A stretch of DNA of 64,000 bases from JAUILH01 sp965230535 (GTDB lineage: Bacteria; Bacteroidota; Bacteroidia; Flavobacteriales_D; JAUILH01): contig OZ246010.1 in NCBI GenBank assembly GCA_965230535.1, positions 496,001 to 560,000 of the forward strand. Reading direction: 5' to 3'. The notes beneath the pieces are model-generated. The model was not told where the DNA came from, ran no database searches, and saw only the letters and a list, made by a program, of their open reading frames with translations. The position numbers were made by a program, and so were the translations under genes. This document shows positions 8,367-16,644 of the stretch, one piece after another. How positions within the stretch are numbered: position 1 is the first letter of the stretch; the number at the start of each line of letters is the position of its first letter.

Positions 8367-9116
8367 TTAGTCGTCTTTTTTCTTTTTCTTCTTTTTAGAT
8401 ACCTCATCGGCCTGGAAGAAGTAGCGCAGGTCTATGGAGAAGAAGTTACCTGTGTACCATGAAGTCGCACGGAACAGGTTCACATTGTCCGGACGGTAAT
8501 CTATCTGAAATTGTGATATGTCATTAATTGGTCTGTGCAAAGATGCCCCCAGGTAGAAATAACCTGCATCCCTTGTTCTGTATTCGAAACCAATGTTTAC
8601 AAGTAGGGAAAGTCCTACCCAGCTTTTACGTGCAGACTTGGCAGAAAAGAACAAATTCTCTGCGACCTTGGCCAGTTGTGTTGGGTATATATTAAATGAC
8701 ACACCGGCCAAGCTATTCATATACAAGTTCTCCCCTAGTTTCACATAGTAAAGGGCTTCAACCGGAACTTCATAGGTTTGCATCCCCATTGTGAAATTTG
8801 AAGTTTCTCTTGTGGAATCGTGCACTGCATTGATGGTGAAATTTCGCTTGATACTACTAATCCCGGTTTCCAAAGACCAGTGTTCTGTAAAGTTTCTTCT
8901 GATCAAAAAGCCGAATGAATGCCCCACATTATTCTCGAGAGTAGCAGATAAAATTTCACTTGTCAGATCAATGGTTTCCGTATTGAAAATTTCATTTGGA
9001 ATGATGGGACGGTACTGTAATCCGAAAACGACATTATTGTTTTTATCTTTTTTCTTCTGTGCAAACGAGTGCTGCGTCAGACAAACAAAAGACAATAAAA
9101 TCAACAAGTATTTCAT
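8367..9116 (-). CDS. Outer-membrane beta-barrel protein
   Basis: A 249-residue protein starting with MKYLLILLSFVCLTQHSFAQ; an upstream in-frame ATG at 9128 adds four residues. The mature part has regularly alternating amphipathic strands (GLQYRPIIP, SFGFLIRRNFTEHWSLETGIS, NIGFEYRTRDAGYFYLGASLH, SIDLRYFF), as in the small PorT/OmpW-like barrels of Bacteroidota. The C-terminus ends in a run of Lys then two Asp, after the last strand, so it should face the periplasm. Role unknown. Confidence 0.72.
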   Translation of the reverse strand: MKYLLILLSFVCLTQHSFAQKKKDKNNNVVFGLQYRPIIPNEIFNTETIDLTSEILSATLENNVGHSFGFLIRRNFTEHWSLETGISSIKRNFTINAVHDSTRETSNFTMGMQTYEVPVEALYYVKLGENLYMNSLAGVSFNIYPTQLAKVAENLFFSAKSARKSWVGLSLLVNIGFEYRTRDAGYFYLGASLHRPINDISQFQIDYRPDNVNLFRATSWYTGNFFSIDLRYFFQADEVSKKKKKKKDD

Positions 9117-9211
9117 TCCGTAAACCATTTTAACCAGTATAAATATGTCAATTATTTAACGAATTCTGGCGCTCATATTCTCAAATGTTCTAAAAACCAG
9201 CTAAAATGTAG

Positions 9212-9556
9212 TTATGAATTAGTGAAATGAGCAAACAGTAAAAAGCCGATTAACGCCAGAAAAACGATTACTACAAACCAGGCAATGCCCTTGTTTTTCA
9301 TAAACGGTTTTCTATACCTTCCATGCGCTTCAAAATTGTAACGAATAGCTTCATCCAGTCTGGTTCTTCTAATGGCATAGAGTATTCTGGGACGTTTGTT
9401 CAATTCATCCTTATCCTTTTCAAACTTGATATTTCCTTCAATCAATTTTGACTCGAAGAATTCTGCCATGTCCTCCTGATAAAACATGAATACAGCATAT
9501 TCCGGGTTTTCGGGATGCGGTAAATAATTCGTGAGTTGAATCAGTGGTTTATCCAT
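9212..9556 (-). CDS. Tail-anchored small protein of unknown function
   Basis: Starting at the ATG at 9556 it has 114 residues; a longer version from 9598 would overlap the upstream nitroreductase by 58 bases. The N-terminal 85 residues are soluble, with alternating strands and helices (YAVFMFYQEDMAEFFESKL, RILYAIRRTRLDEAI). The pattern recalls DUF2007-like small sensor domains, but I am not certain. One C-terminal membrane helix (IAWFVVIVFLALIGFLLFAHF) would anchor it with the N-domain in the cytoplasm. The 16-base overlap with the nitroreductase gene implies co-translation. Confidence 0.6.
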   Translation of the reverse strand: MDKPLIQLTNYLPHPENPEYAVFMFYQEDMAEFFESKLIEGNIKFEKDKDELNKRPRILYAIRRTRLDEAIRYNFEAHGRYRKPFMKNKGIAWFVVIVFLALIGFLLFAHFTNS

Positions 9557-10122
9557 TCTGTATAGTATTCTATTGGTCTTCTTTGTCCTTTTGGCCAATC
9601 AACATCCGGATACCCCACATACAGGAAGCCCATTACCTGATCGGATTCTTCCATATTAAGAAAAGCTTTAGTTTCTTCATGATAGGTCACTCCCCCACTT
9701 CCCCAATAAGATGCTATGCCGTAGGCTGTTGATACCAGGCACATATTTTGGACTGCACAAGCTACTGCGGCAATTTCTTCCATTTCCGGAATTTTCTCAG
9801 TATCCTGTCGCTTCATACACAAAGCTATCACAGCAGAACTGATCAAAGGTCTTTCCTTCAATTTCTCATACTTCTTCTCAAGAAAATTGTCGGTAGTTTT
9901 CTTGTATAATTCAGACTGAAAAGTGCTTAAACGTTCAAGTCCCTCATCTGTAAACACTTTAAACCTCCACGGCTGGGTCATACCATGAGTTGGCGCCCAT
10001 TTGGCAGCATTTAGCATATCCTCCAGAATTTCTTTATGCACCTTTCTTGAAGAAAACTGCTCTGGTTTAATAGACCTTCTGTCTTTGATGACCGCCAAAA
10101 TATCACTTAAATTATGTCTCAT
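9541..10122 (-). CDS. FMN-dependent nitroreductase family protein
   Basis: A 193-residue flavoprotein of the NAD(P)H nitroreductase superfamily. Signs are the N-terminal RRSIKPEQF segment that binds the FMN phosphate, AAKWAPTHGMTQPWRF, the mid-domain AAVACAVQNMCLVSTAYGIASYWGSGG and the C-terminal GFLYVGYP. The layout is closest to the YdjA-like single-domain group. It would act as a cytoplasmic homodimer reducing nitro compounds or quinones; the physiological substrate is unknown. It is divergent from, and overlaps by 9 bases, the STAS-like gene on the plus strand. Confidence 0.88.
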   Translation of the reverse strand: MRHNLSDILAVIKDRRSIKPEQFSSRKVHKEILEDMLNAAKWAPTHGMTQPWRFKVFTDEGLERLSTFQSELYKKTTDNFLEKKYEKLKERPLISSAVIALCMKRQDTEKIPEMEEIAAVACAVQNMCLVSTAYGIASYWGSGGVTYHEETKAFLNMEESDQVMGFLYVGYPDVDWPKGQRRPIEYYTEWINH

Positions 10123-10590
10123 TCGTCTATAAAAAAGCCTTGTTTAATTGTCAATAAAAGCGGTTTATCGTATCTTCACATTATCTTGAATAACAGAAAA
10201 ATACAGAAACCGGATATCGATTCAACAAATATAGCCAACGTTGGTTTGGTAGATGGTATTATTTATGTGATTTGTAAAGATAATATCTCAGTTGAGATGC
10301 GAGATCTCGAAATTATGTTCGAATATGTTGAGGAAATTTGTGGTTCGAACAAGTACCCATTTATAGTTGATACAGGCCTTAACAGTAAGATCAGTTCTTC
10401 GGGCAGACAATACATGGCAGATAAGTTCAGAAAATTCAGAACTTGTGAGGCGCTTGTTTGCCGAACATTTTACCACAGATTATTGGCGCAATTGTATATC
10501 ACGGTCAACAGACCCCGAAATCCGATTAAGGTATTTGCCACAGTGGAAGACGCTGAAAAGTGGGTAAATTCCAGTTTTATCAGGGAATAA
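10114..10590 (+). CDS. STAS/SpoIIAA-like domain protein (DUF7793-like)
   Basis: A protein of 158 residues from the ATG at 10114. This start overlaps the divergent nitroreductase start, so a later TTG at 10186 (134 residues) is possible. The pattern GLVDGIIYVICKDNISVEMRD, then YPFIVDTGLNSKISSSGRQYM, then NRPRNPIKVFATVEDAEKWV matches Bacteroidota STAS/SEC14-like proteins, where the region after the strand-loop would hold the regulatory Ser of an anti-anti-sigma factor. No partner kinase is adjacent. The three SpoIIE phosphatases at 38-46 kb act on proteins of this fold in other bacteria, but a link here is speculation. Confidence 0.65.
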   Translation: MSHSSIKKPCLIVNKSGLSYLHIILNNRKIQKPDIDSTNIANVGLVDGIIYVICKDNISVEMRDLEIMFEYVEEICGSNKYPFIVDTGLNSKISSSGRQYMADKFRKFRTCEALVCRTFYHRLLAQLYITVNRPRNPIKVFATVEDAEKWVNSSFIRE

Positions 10591-10619
10591 TTATATTTAT
10601 CTTTTTAAAACCAAACTTT

Positions 10620-11138
10620 ATGCTTGCATTATATATCATCGGAGGTGTTGTTGCCTTAGTTGTAATCGTTGGAATGTTCCTCCCACGTAAGATTCACGTA
10701 GCACGCTCTGTAGTAATCAATGCCAAGCCGGAAGAGATCTTTGTGCATATCAATGACCTTAAGAATTTCATAGTTTGGTCGCCATGGTCTGAAAAAGACC
10801 CCAACATGGAACAAAAATTCTCTGGTGCAGATTCTGGTGTAGGTGCCATATACTCCTGGAACGGGAATAAAAAAGTGCGTACCGGAATTATGACAATCAC
10901 AGAATCTCAGGAAAACAAACGTGTGAACACGTCTCTTGATTTTGGAAAAATGGGGATTGCACAAGCTTCCTGGATCATTGAAGAGAAAGACGACACTTCT
11001 AAGTTGATATGGACCATGGATACTGATATGGGGGCCGGACCATTTGGTCGTTACTTTGGACTTACTATGGATAAAGTTGTTGGTGGTGACTACGAACATG
11101 GCCTTAACAAACTGAAGGCTATGATTGAGAGTAAGTAA
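10620..11138 (+). CDS. SRPBCC-family membrane-anchored protein
   Basis: From the ATG at 10620 this is 172 residues; the open frame extends to 10560, but that part overlaps the upstream gene. The N-terminus is a single membrane helix (LALYIIGGVVALVVIVGMFL). A START/SRPBCC (polyketide cyclase-like) domain covers about residues 28-172, recognisable from IHVARSVVINAKPEEIFVHI and FIVWSPWSEKDP. Such domains bind hydrophobic ligands in a deep cavity. It lies 6 bases upstream of the next lipoprotein gene, so the two are probably one transcript. Confidence 0.8.
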   Translation: MLALYIIGGVVALVVIVGMFLPRKIHVARSVVINAKPEEIFVHINDLKNFIVWSPWSEKDPNMEQKFSGADSGVGAIYSWNGNKKVRTGIMTITESQENKRVNTSLDFGKMGIAQASWIIEEKDDTSKLIWTMDTDMGAGPFGRYFGLTMDKVVGGDYEHGLNKLKAMIESK

Positions 11139-11144
11139 ACACTT

Positions 11145-12035
11145 ATGATTCGTTGCAAACCGTTTTTTTTATTCTTCATCATCTTCTCTCTTCTGCCTTC
11201 ATGTAAGGAGTCTTCAGAGGATAATTCATCAAAGGAAGATGAGAAAAAAGCTGAGGTGCTTCTATTTGCCATTCGGGACTGGCAGATTTCTGACGTCATT
11301 GATGTCTATCAAAGTAGTGGAAACCAAGATAAATTAATCGCAGAAGCAGAAGACCAGGACATTCTTGAAAAGGGCTTTAAACTCTTCATTATAAACGATA
11401 CCCTCATGAGTATTCTTGAGGGCCCTAAGCTATCTCACTATACATACACCTTTGATGTCAAAAGCATGACTTTTGATTTGCTGGAATTGAATAAAAAGAC
11501 AAAAAAATCAATCGTCGTAAGTGACCTTGAGCAGGGACGAAGGGGTAAAATGATGACCATTGATTACAATGGCATTGCCAGCTATAAACTCACTGAAAAT
11601 GGTACTCCATTGGTTGACGATACTGAGCATCCGTTTTACGTTAGCAATAATGAATGGCGTATTCCTGCACAGTCAGAAGAAAGTATCATTCAACTCAAGT
11701 CAAGGTTACTAAACCTTGTCAAACACAATGCTTTTATTCTGAAAACGGCTACCAAAAGAAGTTCCAGAATGGTTGATTTCACTTACTCAAACGGCCTTAT
11801 TAGGATATACAATGGTGGAATTGGTGTCTTAGATTCAGATTACCTGCCAAGATACTGGAGAACCACCTTTTACAACGGTAAACAAGCCATTTTCGCCTAC
11901 GACATTTTCAGGAACTATCTAAAAGCACTGAGATACCATGGCGCCCACGGTAAAGGTTGGGTTGAAACCGATTACAATATTCTAATAGCCCTGTATAAGT
12001 TTATTGATCAGGATATTAAATCTCACGGAGCTTAG
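11145..12035 (+). CDS. Lipoprotein of unknown function
   Basis: A 296-residue protein with a lipoprotein signal ending S-L-L-P-S-C-K-E-S-S-E-D. Acidic and Ser residues follow the Cys, as in surface lipoproteins of this phylum. The mature region shows no known motif; YNGGIGVLDSDYLPRYWRTTFYNGKQAIFAYD is a notably aromatic segment and the rest is mixed alpha/beta. It is probably co-transcribed with the SRPBCC protein 6 bases upstream and ends 1 base from the convergent redoxin gene. Confidence 0.7.
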   Translation: MIRCKPFFLFFIIFSLLPSCKESSEDNSSKEDEKKAEVLLFAIRDWQISDVIDVYQSSGNQDKLIAEAEDQDILEKGFKLFIINDTLMSILEGPKLSHYTYTFDVKSMTFDLLELNKKTKKSIVVSDLEQGRRGKMMTIDYNGIASYKLTENGTPLVDDTEHPFYVSNNEWRIPAQSEESIIQLKSRLLNLVKHNAFILKTATKRSSRMVDFTYSNGLIRIYNGGIGVLDSDYLPRYWRTTFYNGKQAIFAYDIFRNYLKALRYHGAHGKGWVETDYNILIALYKFIDQDIKSHGA

Positions 12036-12036
12036 C

Positions 12037-12591
12037 TTACTTCCATTTAATATTACATCCAATACTAGGTTTCTGATCTTCAGGAATGGGTTTTCCTTCA
12101 ATGAGTAAATTCATGGCTCCGCGCAGATCTTCACCGTTAACCGGAAGTTCATTTCCCGGGCGGGAACCATCCATTTGTCCACGATACACACATTTCAATT
12201 CACTGTCGAACAGATAAAAATCAGGTGTACAAGCTGCATCATAGGCCTTAGCCACCGATTGGTCTTCATCATATAAATAAGGAAACGAAAACTCCTTTAA
12301 AACGGCCAATTCCCTCATTTTGTCTGGTGCGTCCTGAGGGTAATTTTCAACATCATTGGAGCTAATAGCCACAGTTGAAATCCCCAGTTCTTTGTATTCT
12401 GCGCATATAGTCACAAGTTCATCCAAAATGTGAATGACAAATGGACAATGGTTACACATAAAAACAACCAAAGTTCCATTGCTTCCTGTCATCTCAGACA
12501 GACTCAATTCGTCTCCTGAAGCAGTATCATATAAATTAAAATCCTGTGCTTGCGTCCCCAAAGGCATCATATTTGAAGGTGTTCTTGCCAT
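12037..12591 (-). CDS. Redoxin / peroxiredoxin-like thioredoxin-fold protein
   Basis: A 184-residue cytoplasmic protein of the AhpC-TSA/redoxin superfamily (PRX-like1 group). The active site VVFMCNHCPF has Cys 46 and Cys 49 as CxxC, unlike the neighbouring 2-Cys peroxiredoxin. Further blocks are ISSNDVENYPQDAP, FPYLYDEDQSVAKAYDAACTPDFYLFD and YRGQMDGSRPGN, all standard for the group. It probably acts as a thiol-disulfide reductase or peroxidase. It lies 2 bases after the YceI-like lipoprotein gene, an arrangement that echoes the YceI plus thioredoxin pair at 6651-7735. Confidence 0.87.
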   Translation of the reverse strand: MARTPSNMMPLGTQAQDFNLYDTASGDELSLSEMTGSNGTLVVFMCNHCPFVIHILDELVTICAEYKELGISTVAISSNDVENYPQDAPDKMRELAVLKEFSFPYLYDEDQSVAKAYDAACTPDFYLFDSELKCVYRGQMDGSRPGNELPVNGEDLRGAMNLLIEGKPIPEDQKPSIGCNIKWK

Positions 12592-12593
12592 AT

Positions 12594-13256
12594 CTATCTC
12601 TTTAATTCTAAGTTAATCGTTATTTCGTCTTTCTCTATTTCCTGAACCACATCCGGATTGATCAGCCCTGCTGAAACTGCATCCAGGACAATGATTCCTT
12701 TCACAGATTTAAAACCATTGTCATCTTCCTCATAATCGTAGTCCACCTGCGCCATTACATCCTGATCTTTGATGTGAAGTATGGCCAAAGCCTCATCCCC
12801 TTTTTCAGCATTAAAATCGGTTAAGTTGATACTCGCTGTTGGATACTGTTCCACATCCAGGTAGTTTGGACCAATCAAAGACAAATGATCTGTGCTGTCT
12901 TTTTGAAGGGCCTTTAAACTTCTCAAATCTACCTTCACAATGGCGTGATACATACCATTCTGCTCGTAATAATTGGCCGAGACCACATCAAACTCGCCAT
13001 CTGTGGTGAGGGATAGATTATTGACATTTAAGTCAATCTCTGTCTTGCCAATTTTAAAACTCGTTTCAGCATGCTTCAATTTTTTCTCACGTTCCCAGCT
13101 CAACTTTGCATCACAGGCTTTTAAATCGATTTTAGGAGTTGTGTCCTCCTTTTCAGAAATGGTGGACTCATCTTTCGATTCATTTTTCTCTTCTGATTGA
13201 CTGCTTCCACAAGATTGAAAAAGCGCCACAATTAGCATTATCCAAACAAGTTTCAT
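12594..13256 (-). CDS. YceI-like lipoprotein
   Basis: A 220-residue lipoprotein with signal MKLVWIMLIVALFQSC and an acidic/Ser-rich linker after the Cys. The C-terminal part has the YceI-like pattern: alternating strands, NYLDVEQYPTASINLTDF (the conserved P-x-I/A-x-x-x-F strand), then VKGIIVLDAVSAG. Sequence identity to the other YceI-like protein at 6651 is low. It is the first gene of a two-gene operon with the CxxC redoxin. Ligand and role unknown. Confidence 0.72.
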   Translation of the reverse strand: MKLVWIMLIVALFQSCGSSQSEEKNESKDESTISEKEDTTPKIDLKACDAKLSWEREKKLKHAETSFKIGKTEIDLNVNNLSLTTDGEFDVVSANYYEQNGMYHAIVKVDLRSLKALQKDSTDHLSLIGPNYLDVEQYPTASINLTDFNAEKGDEALAILHIKDQDVMAQVDYDYEEDDNGFKSVKGIIVLDAVSAGLINPDVVQEIEKDEITINLELKR

Positions 13257-13283
13257 TTCCTAGTTTTACTTAAATTTACAAAT

Positions 13284-14648
13284 ATGAGGCATTTCATACC
13301 ACTACTTCTTCTGATTTCTTTTAACAATGCGTTTGCGCAAGAGAAAGACTCTGTTTTCATCAGGCAAATTTACGATGAAGCACTACTCAGAGGTGAATCT
13401 TATCAAAATTTAGAAGATTTATGTAAAGGTGTAGGCAACAGATTGACGGCCTCTCCGGGAGCTGACAAGGCTGTGGAATGGGGTAAAAAGCTGCTGGAAT
13501 CTTACAATTTTGACAAAGTCTATCTTCAAAAAGTAATGGTCCCTCATTGGGAACGTGGCACCAAAGAAAGTGCCTGGTTTACAGATAAAGATGGTAACAG
13601 GCGAAAGATTAACATCCTGGCTTTGGGAGGTTCTGTGGCCACAGAAGGCACACTTGAAGCTGAGGTAATTGAAGTAAAAACATTTGAAGAACTTAAAGAA
13701 ATGGGGCGATCTAAGGTGGAAGGCAAAATTGTCTTCTTTAACCGAGCCATGGATCCTAAAAACGTGAATACCTTCAGATCATACGGTGGTTGCTACGACC
13801 AAAGAGGTTATGGTGCCATTGAAGCTTCTAAACTGGGAGCTGTTGGTGTTTTGGTAAGATCACTGTCTCTCAAAATCGATTATTTCCCGCACACAGGAAG
13901 TATGCGTTATGAAGAAGGTACAGACAGAATTCCGGCTGCCGCGATTAGCACCAGAGATGCCTATTTTCTTAAAACCGCAATCAACGAAGGCAAGGTTGTG
14001 GTGGACATGCAGCTTAATTGCAAGATTCACCCGGACAAAGAATCTTACAATGTCATTGCCGAAATGACGGGAAGTTCGAAGAAAGATGAAATCATTTTAA
14101 TTGGTGGTCATTTAGACTCTTGGGATGTGGGAGAAGGTGCACATGATGATGGTGCTGGTATTGCCCACTCAATTGAAGCATTCAGGATTTTGAAAGCATT
14201 GGGTTACAAACCTAAAAGAACTATGCGTTGCGTGCTTTATATGAATGAGGAGAATGGTAATATGGGTGGGAAAACCTATGCGAAGGAAGCTGAGAAAGCG
14301 AAAGAAATTCATCATGCTGCTTTAGAATCAGACAGAGGTGGATTTACACCGAGGGGTTTCTCTTTGGATGGAACAGAGGCTCAGGTTGAAAAACTTCAGT
14401 CATTCGCAGAACTTCTAAAACCATACGACCTTCACATATTTGAGGCAGGCTATGGTGGTGTAGACATTGGTCCATTGAAAAACGGGAGTGTTGCACTGAT
14501 CGGTTTCATTCCTGATTCTCAACGGTATTTTAACCACCACCATGCACAATCGGATGTGTTTGAAATGATCAATCAACGTGAATTGGAATTAGGGTCGGCT
14601 GCCTGTGCCAGTCTTTTATACCTCATAGATCAATATGGCATCAATTAG
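13284..14648 (+). CDS. Secreted M28-family metallopeptidase (carboxypeptidase Q-like)
   Basis: A 454-residue zinc exopeptidase with signal peptide MRHFIPLLLLISFNNAFAQ. A protease-associated insertion spans about residues 120-250. The two-zinc M28 centre is H-L-D-S (His 276), H-D-D-G (Asp 288), M-N-E-E-N-G (catalytic Glu 322, ligand Glu 323), ESDRGG (Asp 350) and FNHHHAQSD (His 419/420). It resembles plasma glutamate carboxypeptidase/CPQ in domain order. It should cleave dipeptides or N-terminal residues outside the inner membrane. The CPBP protease gene starts inside its last 14 bases. Confidence 0.9.
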   Translation: MRHFIPLLLLISFNNAFAQEKDSVFIRQIYDEALLRGESYQNLEDLCKGVGNRLTASPGADKAVEWGKKLLESYNFDKVYLQKVMVPHWERGTKESAWFTDKDGNRRKINILALGGSVATEGTLEAEVIEVKTFEELKEMGRSKVEGKIVFFNRAMDPKNVNTFRSYGGCYDQRGYGAIEASKLGAVGVLVRSLSLKIDYFPHTGSMRYEEGTDRIPAAAISTRDAYFLKTAINEGKVVVDMQLNCKIHPDKESYNVIAEMTGSSKKDEIILIGGHLDSWDVGEGAHDDGAGIAHSIEAFRILKALGYKPKRTMRCVLYMNEENGNMGGKTYAKEAEKAKEIHHAALESDRGGFTPRGFSLDGTEAQVEKLQSFAELLKPYDLHIFEAGYGGVDIGPLKNGSVALIGFIPDSQRYFNHHHAQSDVFEMINQRELELGSAACASLLYLIDQYGIN

Positions 14649-15276
14649 TTTTAAAAAGAAAATCCTGTTAATGGCCTTGCTTACGGTGACGGCCTTTCCT
14701 TTAGTAGGGTTTATTTTAGGCTACTTTGCACTTGACAAGTCTATACCGGAATTCTTTGTTCTAAAAGAACATTTGGCTTTTAATCTGGTATTTGGAATAA
14801 GTACCGGACTTGTATTCGGTTATTTGGCCAGATACATTGTCAATCTCAGTTTCATGTCTCAGGTCAAGAAGAATTACGGACGCTTGTTTGCCGGAATGAA
14901 AATCAGCGCACTGGATGTTTGGTTAATTTCCATTTGTGCCGGTGTGGGCGAGGAGATTTTTTTCAGAGGTGCGTTACAACCATTAATGGGCGTTTGGATT
15001 ACAAGTGTGGTTTTTGTGGCCGTTCACGGGTATTTAAATCCGTGGGATTGGCGAATCAGTATTTATGGGGTGATCATGACTGGCTTTATCATTGTGATTG
15101 GCTTCATGGCAGATCATTTAGGATTGCTTTCCGCCATCATAGTTCATACGCTAATTGATGTCATCCTTCTTAATCAGTTAAAAGGCTACATGGATTCGCA
15201 AGAAACTCATTCTCAGACAATAGAAGAAATTGACGAAATTTCAGATCAATGGGAAGATAATCTGTCTGATACTTAA
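14635..15276 (+). CDS. CPBP (Abi/CAAX-like) intramembrane protease
   Basis: A 213-residue multi-pass inner-membrane protein. The signature is GVGEEIFFRG (Glu 106/107, Arg 111), followed by AVHGY (His 131) and IVHTLIDV (His 171, Asp 175), the conserved residues of the CPBP glutamyl membrane-protease family related to Rce1. Roughly six hydrophobic helices can be drawn. The C-terminal tail is acidic and cytoplasmic. Bacterial members act in bacteriocin immunity or membrane proteolysis; the substrate here is unknown. It overlaps the M28 gene by 14 bases. Confidence 0.87.
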   Translation: MASISFKKKILLMALLTVTAFPLVGFILGYFALDKSIPEFFVLKEHLAFNLVFGISTGLVFGYLARYIVNLSFMSQVKKNYGRLFAGMKISALDVWLISICAGVGEEIFFRGALQPLMGVWITSVVFVAVHGYLNPWDWRISIYGVIMTGFIIVIGFMADHLGLLSAIIVHTLIDVILLNQLKGYMDSQETHSQTIEEIDEISDQWEDNLSDT

Positions 15277-15392
15277 CATTCCAATTTTAGAATATAATTT
15301 CTTTTTACGGTCTCGTTTTTTTGTCTAATTTTATTATCTGGTAAAATATTGAGGCTGTCTCAACCTTATATGATACTTTTTCATAATTGTCT

Positions 15393-15424
15393 ACCGCCAT
15401 TTCGAAAGATTTGGCGGTTTTTTT
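15393..15424 (+). terminator. Intrinsic terminator downstream of the CPBP gene
   Basis: A 7-bp stem (15393-15399 with 15412-15418; ACCGCCA/TGGCGGT) is followed by a run of Ts to about 15424. It lies 117 bases after the CPBP stop and just before the MFS gene. The stretch 15277-15392 shows nothing else. Confidence 0.8.
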
Positions 15425-15450
15425 ATGAAACAATGCAAGGGGTTTAATTA

Positions 15451-15458
15451 TACATTTG
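15451..15458 (+). promoter_or_regulatory. -7 box immediately upstream of the MFS GTG start
   Basis: TACATTTG is an exact TAnnTTTG element only 4 bases before the GTG at 15463. Transcription would begin at or just before the start codon, so the message may be leaderless. A convincing -33 TTTG is not visible. Confidence 0.4.
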
Positions 15459-15462
15459 TCGA

Positions 15463-16644
15463 GTGGGAAAGGATCGAATTTATACAGGGCAGTTTTGGAG
15501 ATTGAGCTTTAGTGCGTTATTCTTTATCACAAGTTTCAGTGCAATCATGCCTGAACTCAACAACATCATGAGGGATTTTAAAGCTGATGATCAGGCCCTG
15601 GGATATCCAATTCAGTTCTTTACTCTTGCAGCTCTCATTTCCAGACCTTTTAGTGGCAAATTGGTAGATTCAATTGGACGAAAACCTGTGATTGTTTTTG
15701 GCGCCATTGTATCCCTTTGTTGTGCCCTACTCTACAATTTTGTGGGTGGTGTTTTTGCCTTTCTTGTAATCCGGTTTATTCATGGTTTTTCAACGGGATT
15801 TACACCGGTTGGCAACACGTCTTATATTGCGGACATTAGTCCGATTAGCAGACGCGGTGAGGCTATGGGAGTATTGGGAATGGTGGCAAGTACCGGTTTT
15901 GCCTTAGGCCCCATCCTGGGTTCTGTCATCACAGATTTGTATGACCGTCACGTTTTGTTTTATACTATGATGGGCTTGGCTGCCACAGCTATTTTACTAG
16001 TGTACTCACTTCCGGAGACGAAAGCTGACACCTCTCGTTTTGGCCTGAAACATCTGAAGATTCACAAAGATGATTTCTTCGATAAAAAGGTCCTGATACC
16101 TTTCCTGATTATGTTGTTTACGATCTTTTCTTTTGGTTGTATGAATGTGATCATATTCGATCAGGCTTTGGCCACGGGATTCGATGAATCGAATAAAAGT
16201 ATCTTTTTCACTATTAACATTGCTACTTCTCTGTTGGTGCGATTCTTCGCTGGGAAACTGTCGGACAGATACGGCAGACGGAACGTGATGATTCTTGGAA
16301 CTTTCTTTACCCTGGCTGGACTATTTACGCTTTCGGAAGCAGATAGTAAAGGCATCTTTCAACTGGGAGCCATTTTTTATGGTCTGGCTTCCGGATTTAA
16401 CTCGCCTACTATATTCGCGTGGGCAATGGACCTGGCAGACAAAAACAAAGTTGGTCGTGCCATGAGTACTATTTTCATTGCTGTGGAAATAGGCATATTT
16501 TTGGGATCATGGGTTGCCGGAATCGTGTATAACAATTCCATCGAGAACATTCACTTTGTCCACTTAACAGCTATGGGGTTCGCAGGATTAGCTATGCTGA
16601 CTCTGCTACTTACAAGGAATACGCCTCCTCCTACTGAACAGTAA
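15463..16644 (+). CDS. MFS transporter (12-TM drug/metabolite exporter-like)
   Basis: A 393-residue major facilitator protein. Landmarks are the loop 2-3 motif GKLVDSIGRKP (the G-x-x-x-D-R-x-G-R-R signature), its C-terminal repeat GKLSDRYGRR, and helix 5 GFALGPILGS (motif C of exporters). Twelve hydrophobic segments fit. The frame has no ATG; GTG at 15463 is the first usual start after the in-frame stop at 15445-15447 and gives a normal short cytoplasmic N-terminus. Motif C suggests a drug-H+ antiporter-like exporter; the substrate is unknown. Its last 14 bases overlap the convergent lipoprotein gene. Confidence 0.9.
   Translation: MGKDRIYTGQFWRLSFSALFFITSFSAIMPELNNIMRDFKADDQALGYPIQFFTLAALISRPFSGKLVDSIGRKPVIVFGAIVSLCCALLYNFVGGVFAFLVIRFIHGFSTGFTPVGNTSYIADISPISRRGEAMGVLGMVASTGFALGPILGSVITDLYDRHVLFYTMMGLAATAILLVYSLPETKADTSRFGLKHLKIHKDDFFDKKVLIPFLIMLFTIFSFGCMNVIIFDQALATGFDESNKSIFFTINIATSLLVRFFAGKLSDRYGRRNVMILGTFFTLAGLFTLSEADSKGIFQLGAIFYGLASGFNSPTIFAWAMDLADKNKVGRAMSTIFIAVEIGIFLGSWVAGIVYNNSIENIHFVHLTAMGFAGLAMLTLLLTRNTPPPTEQ

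Noticed and set aside
10656..11099. Minus-strand 147-codon frame
   Set aside because: Antisense to the SRPBCC gene, which has clear domain evidence.
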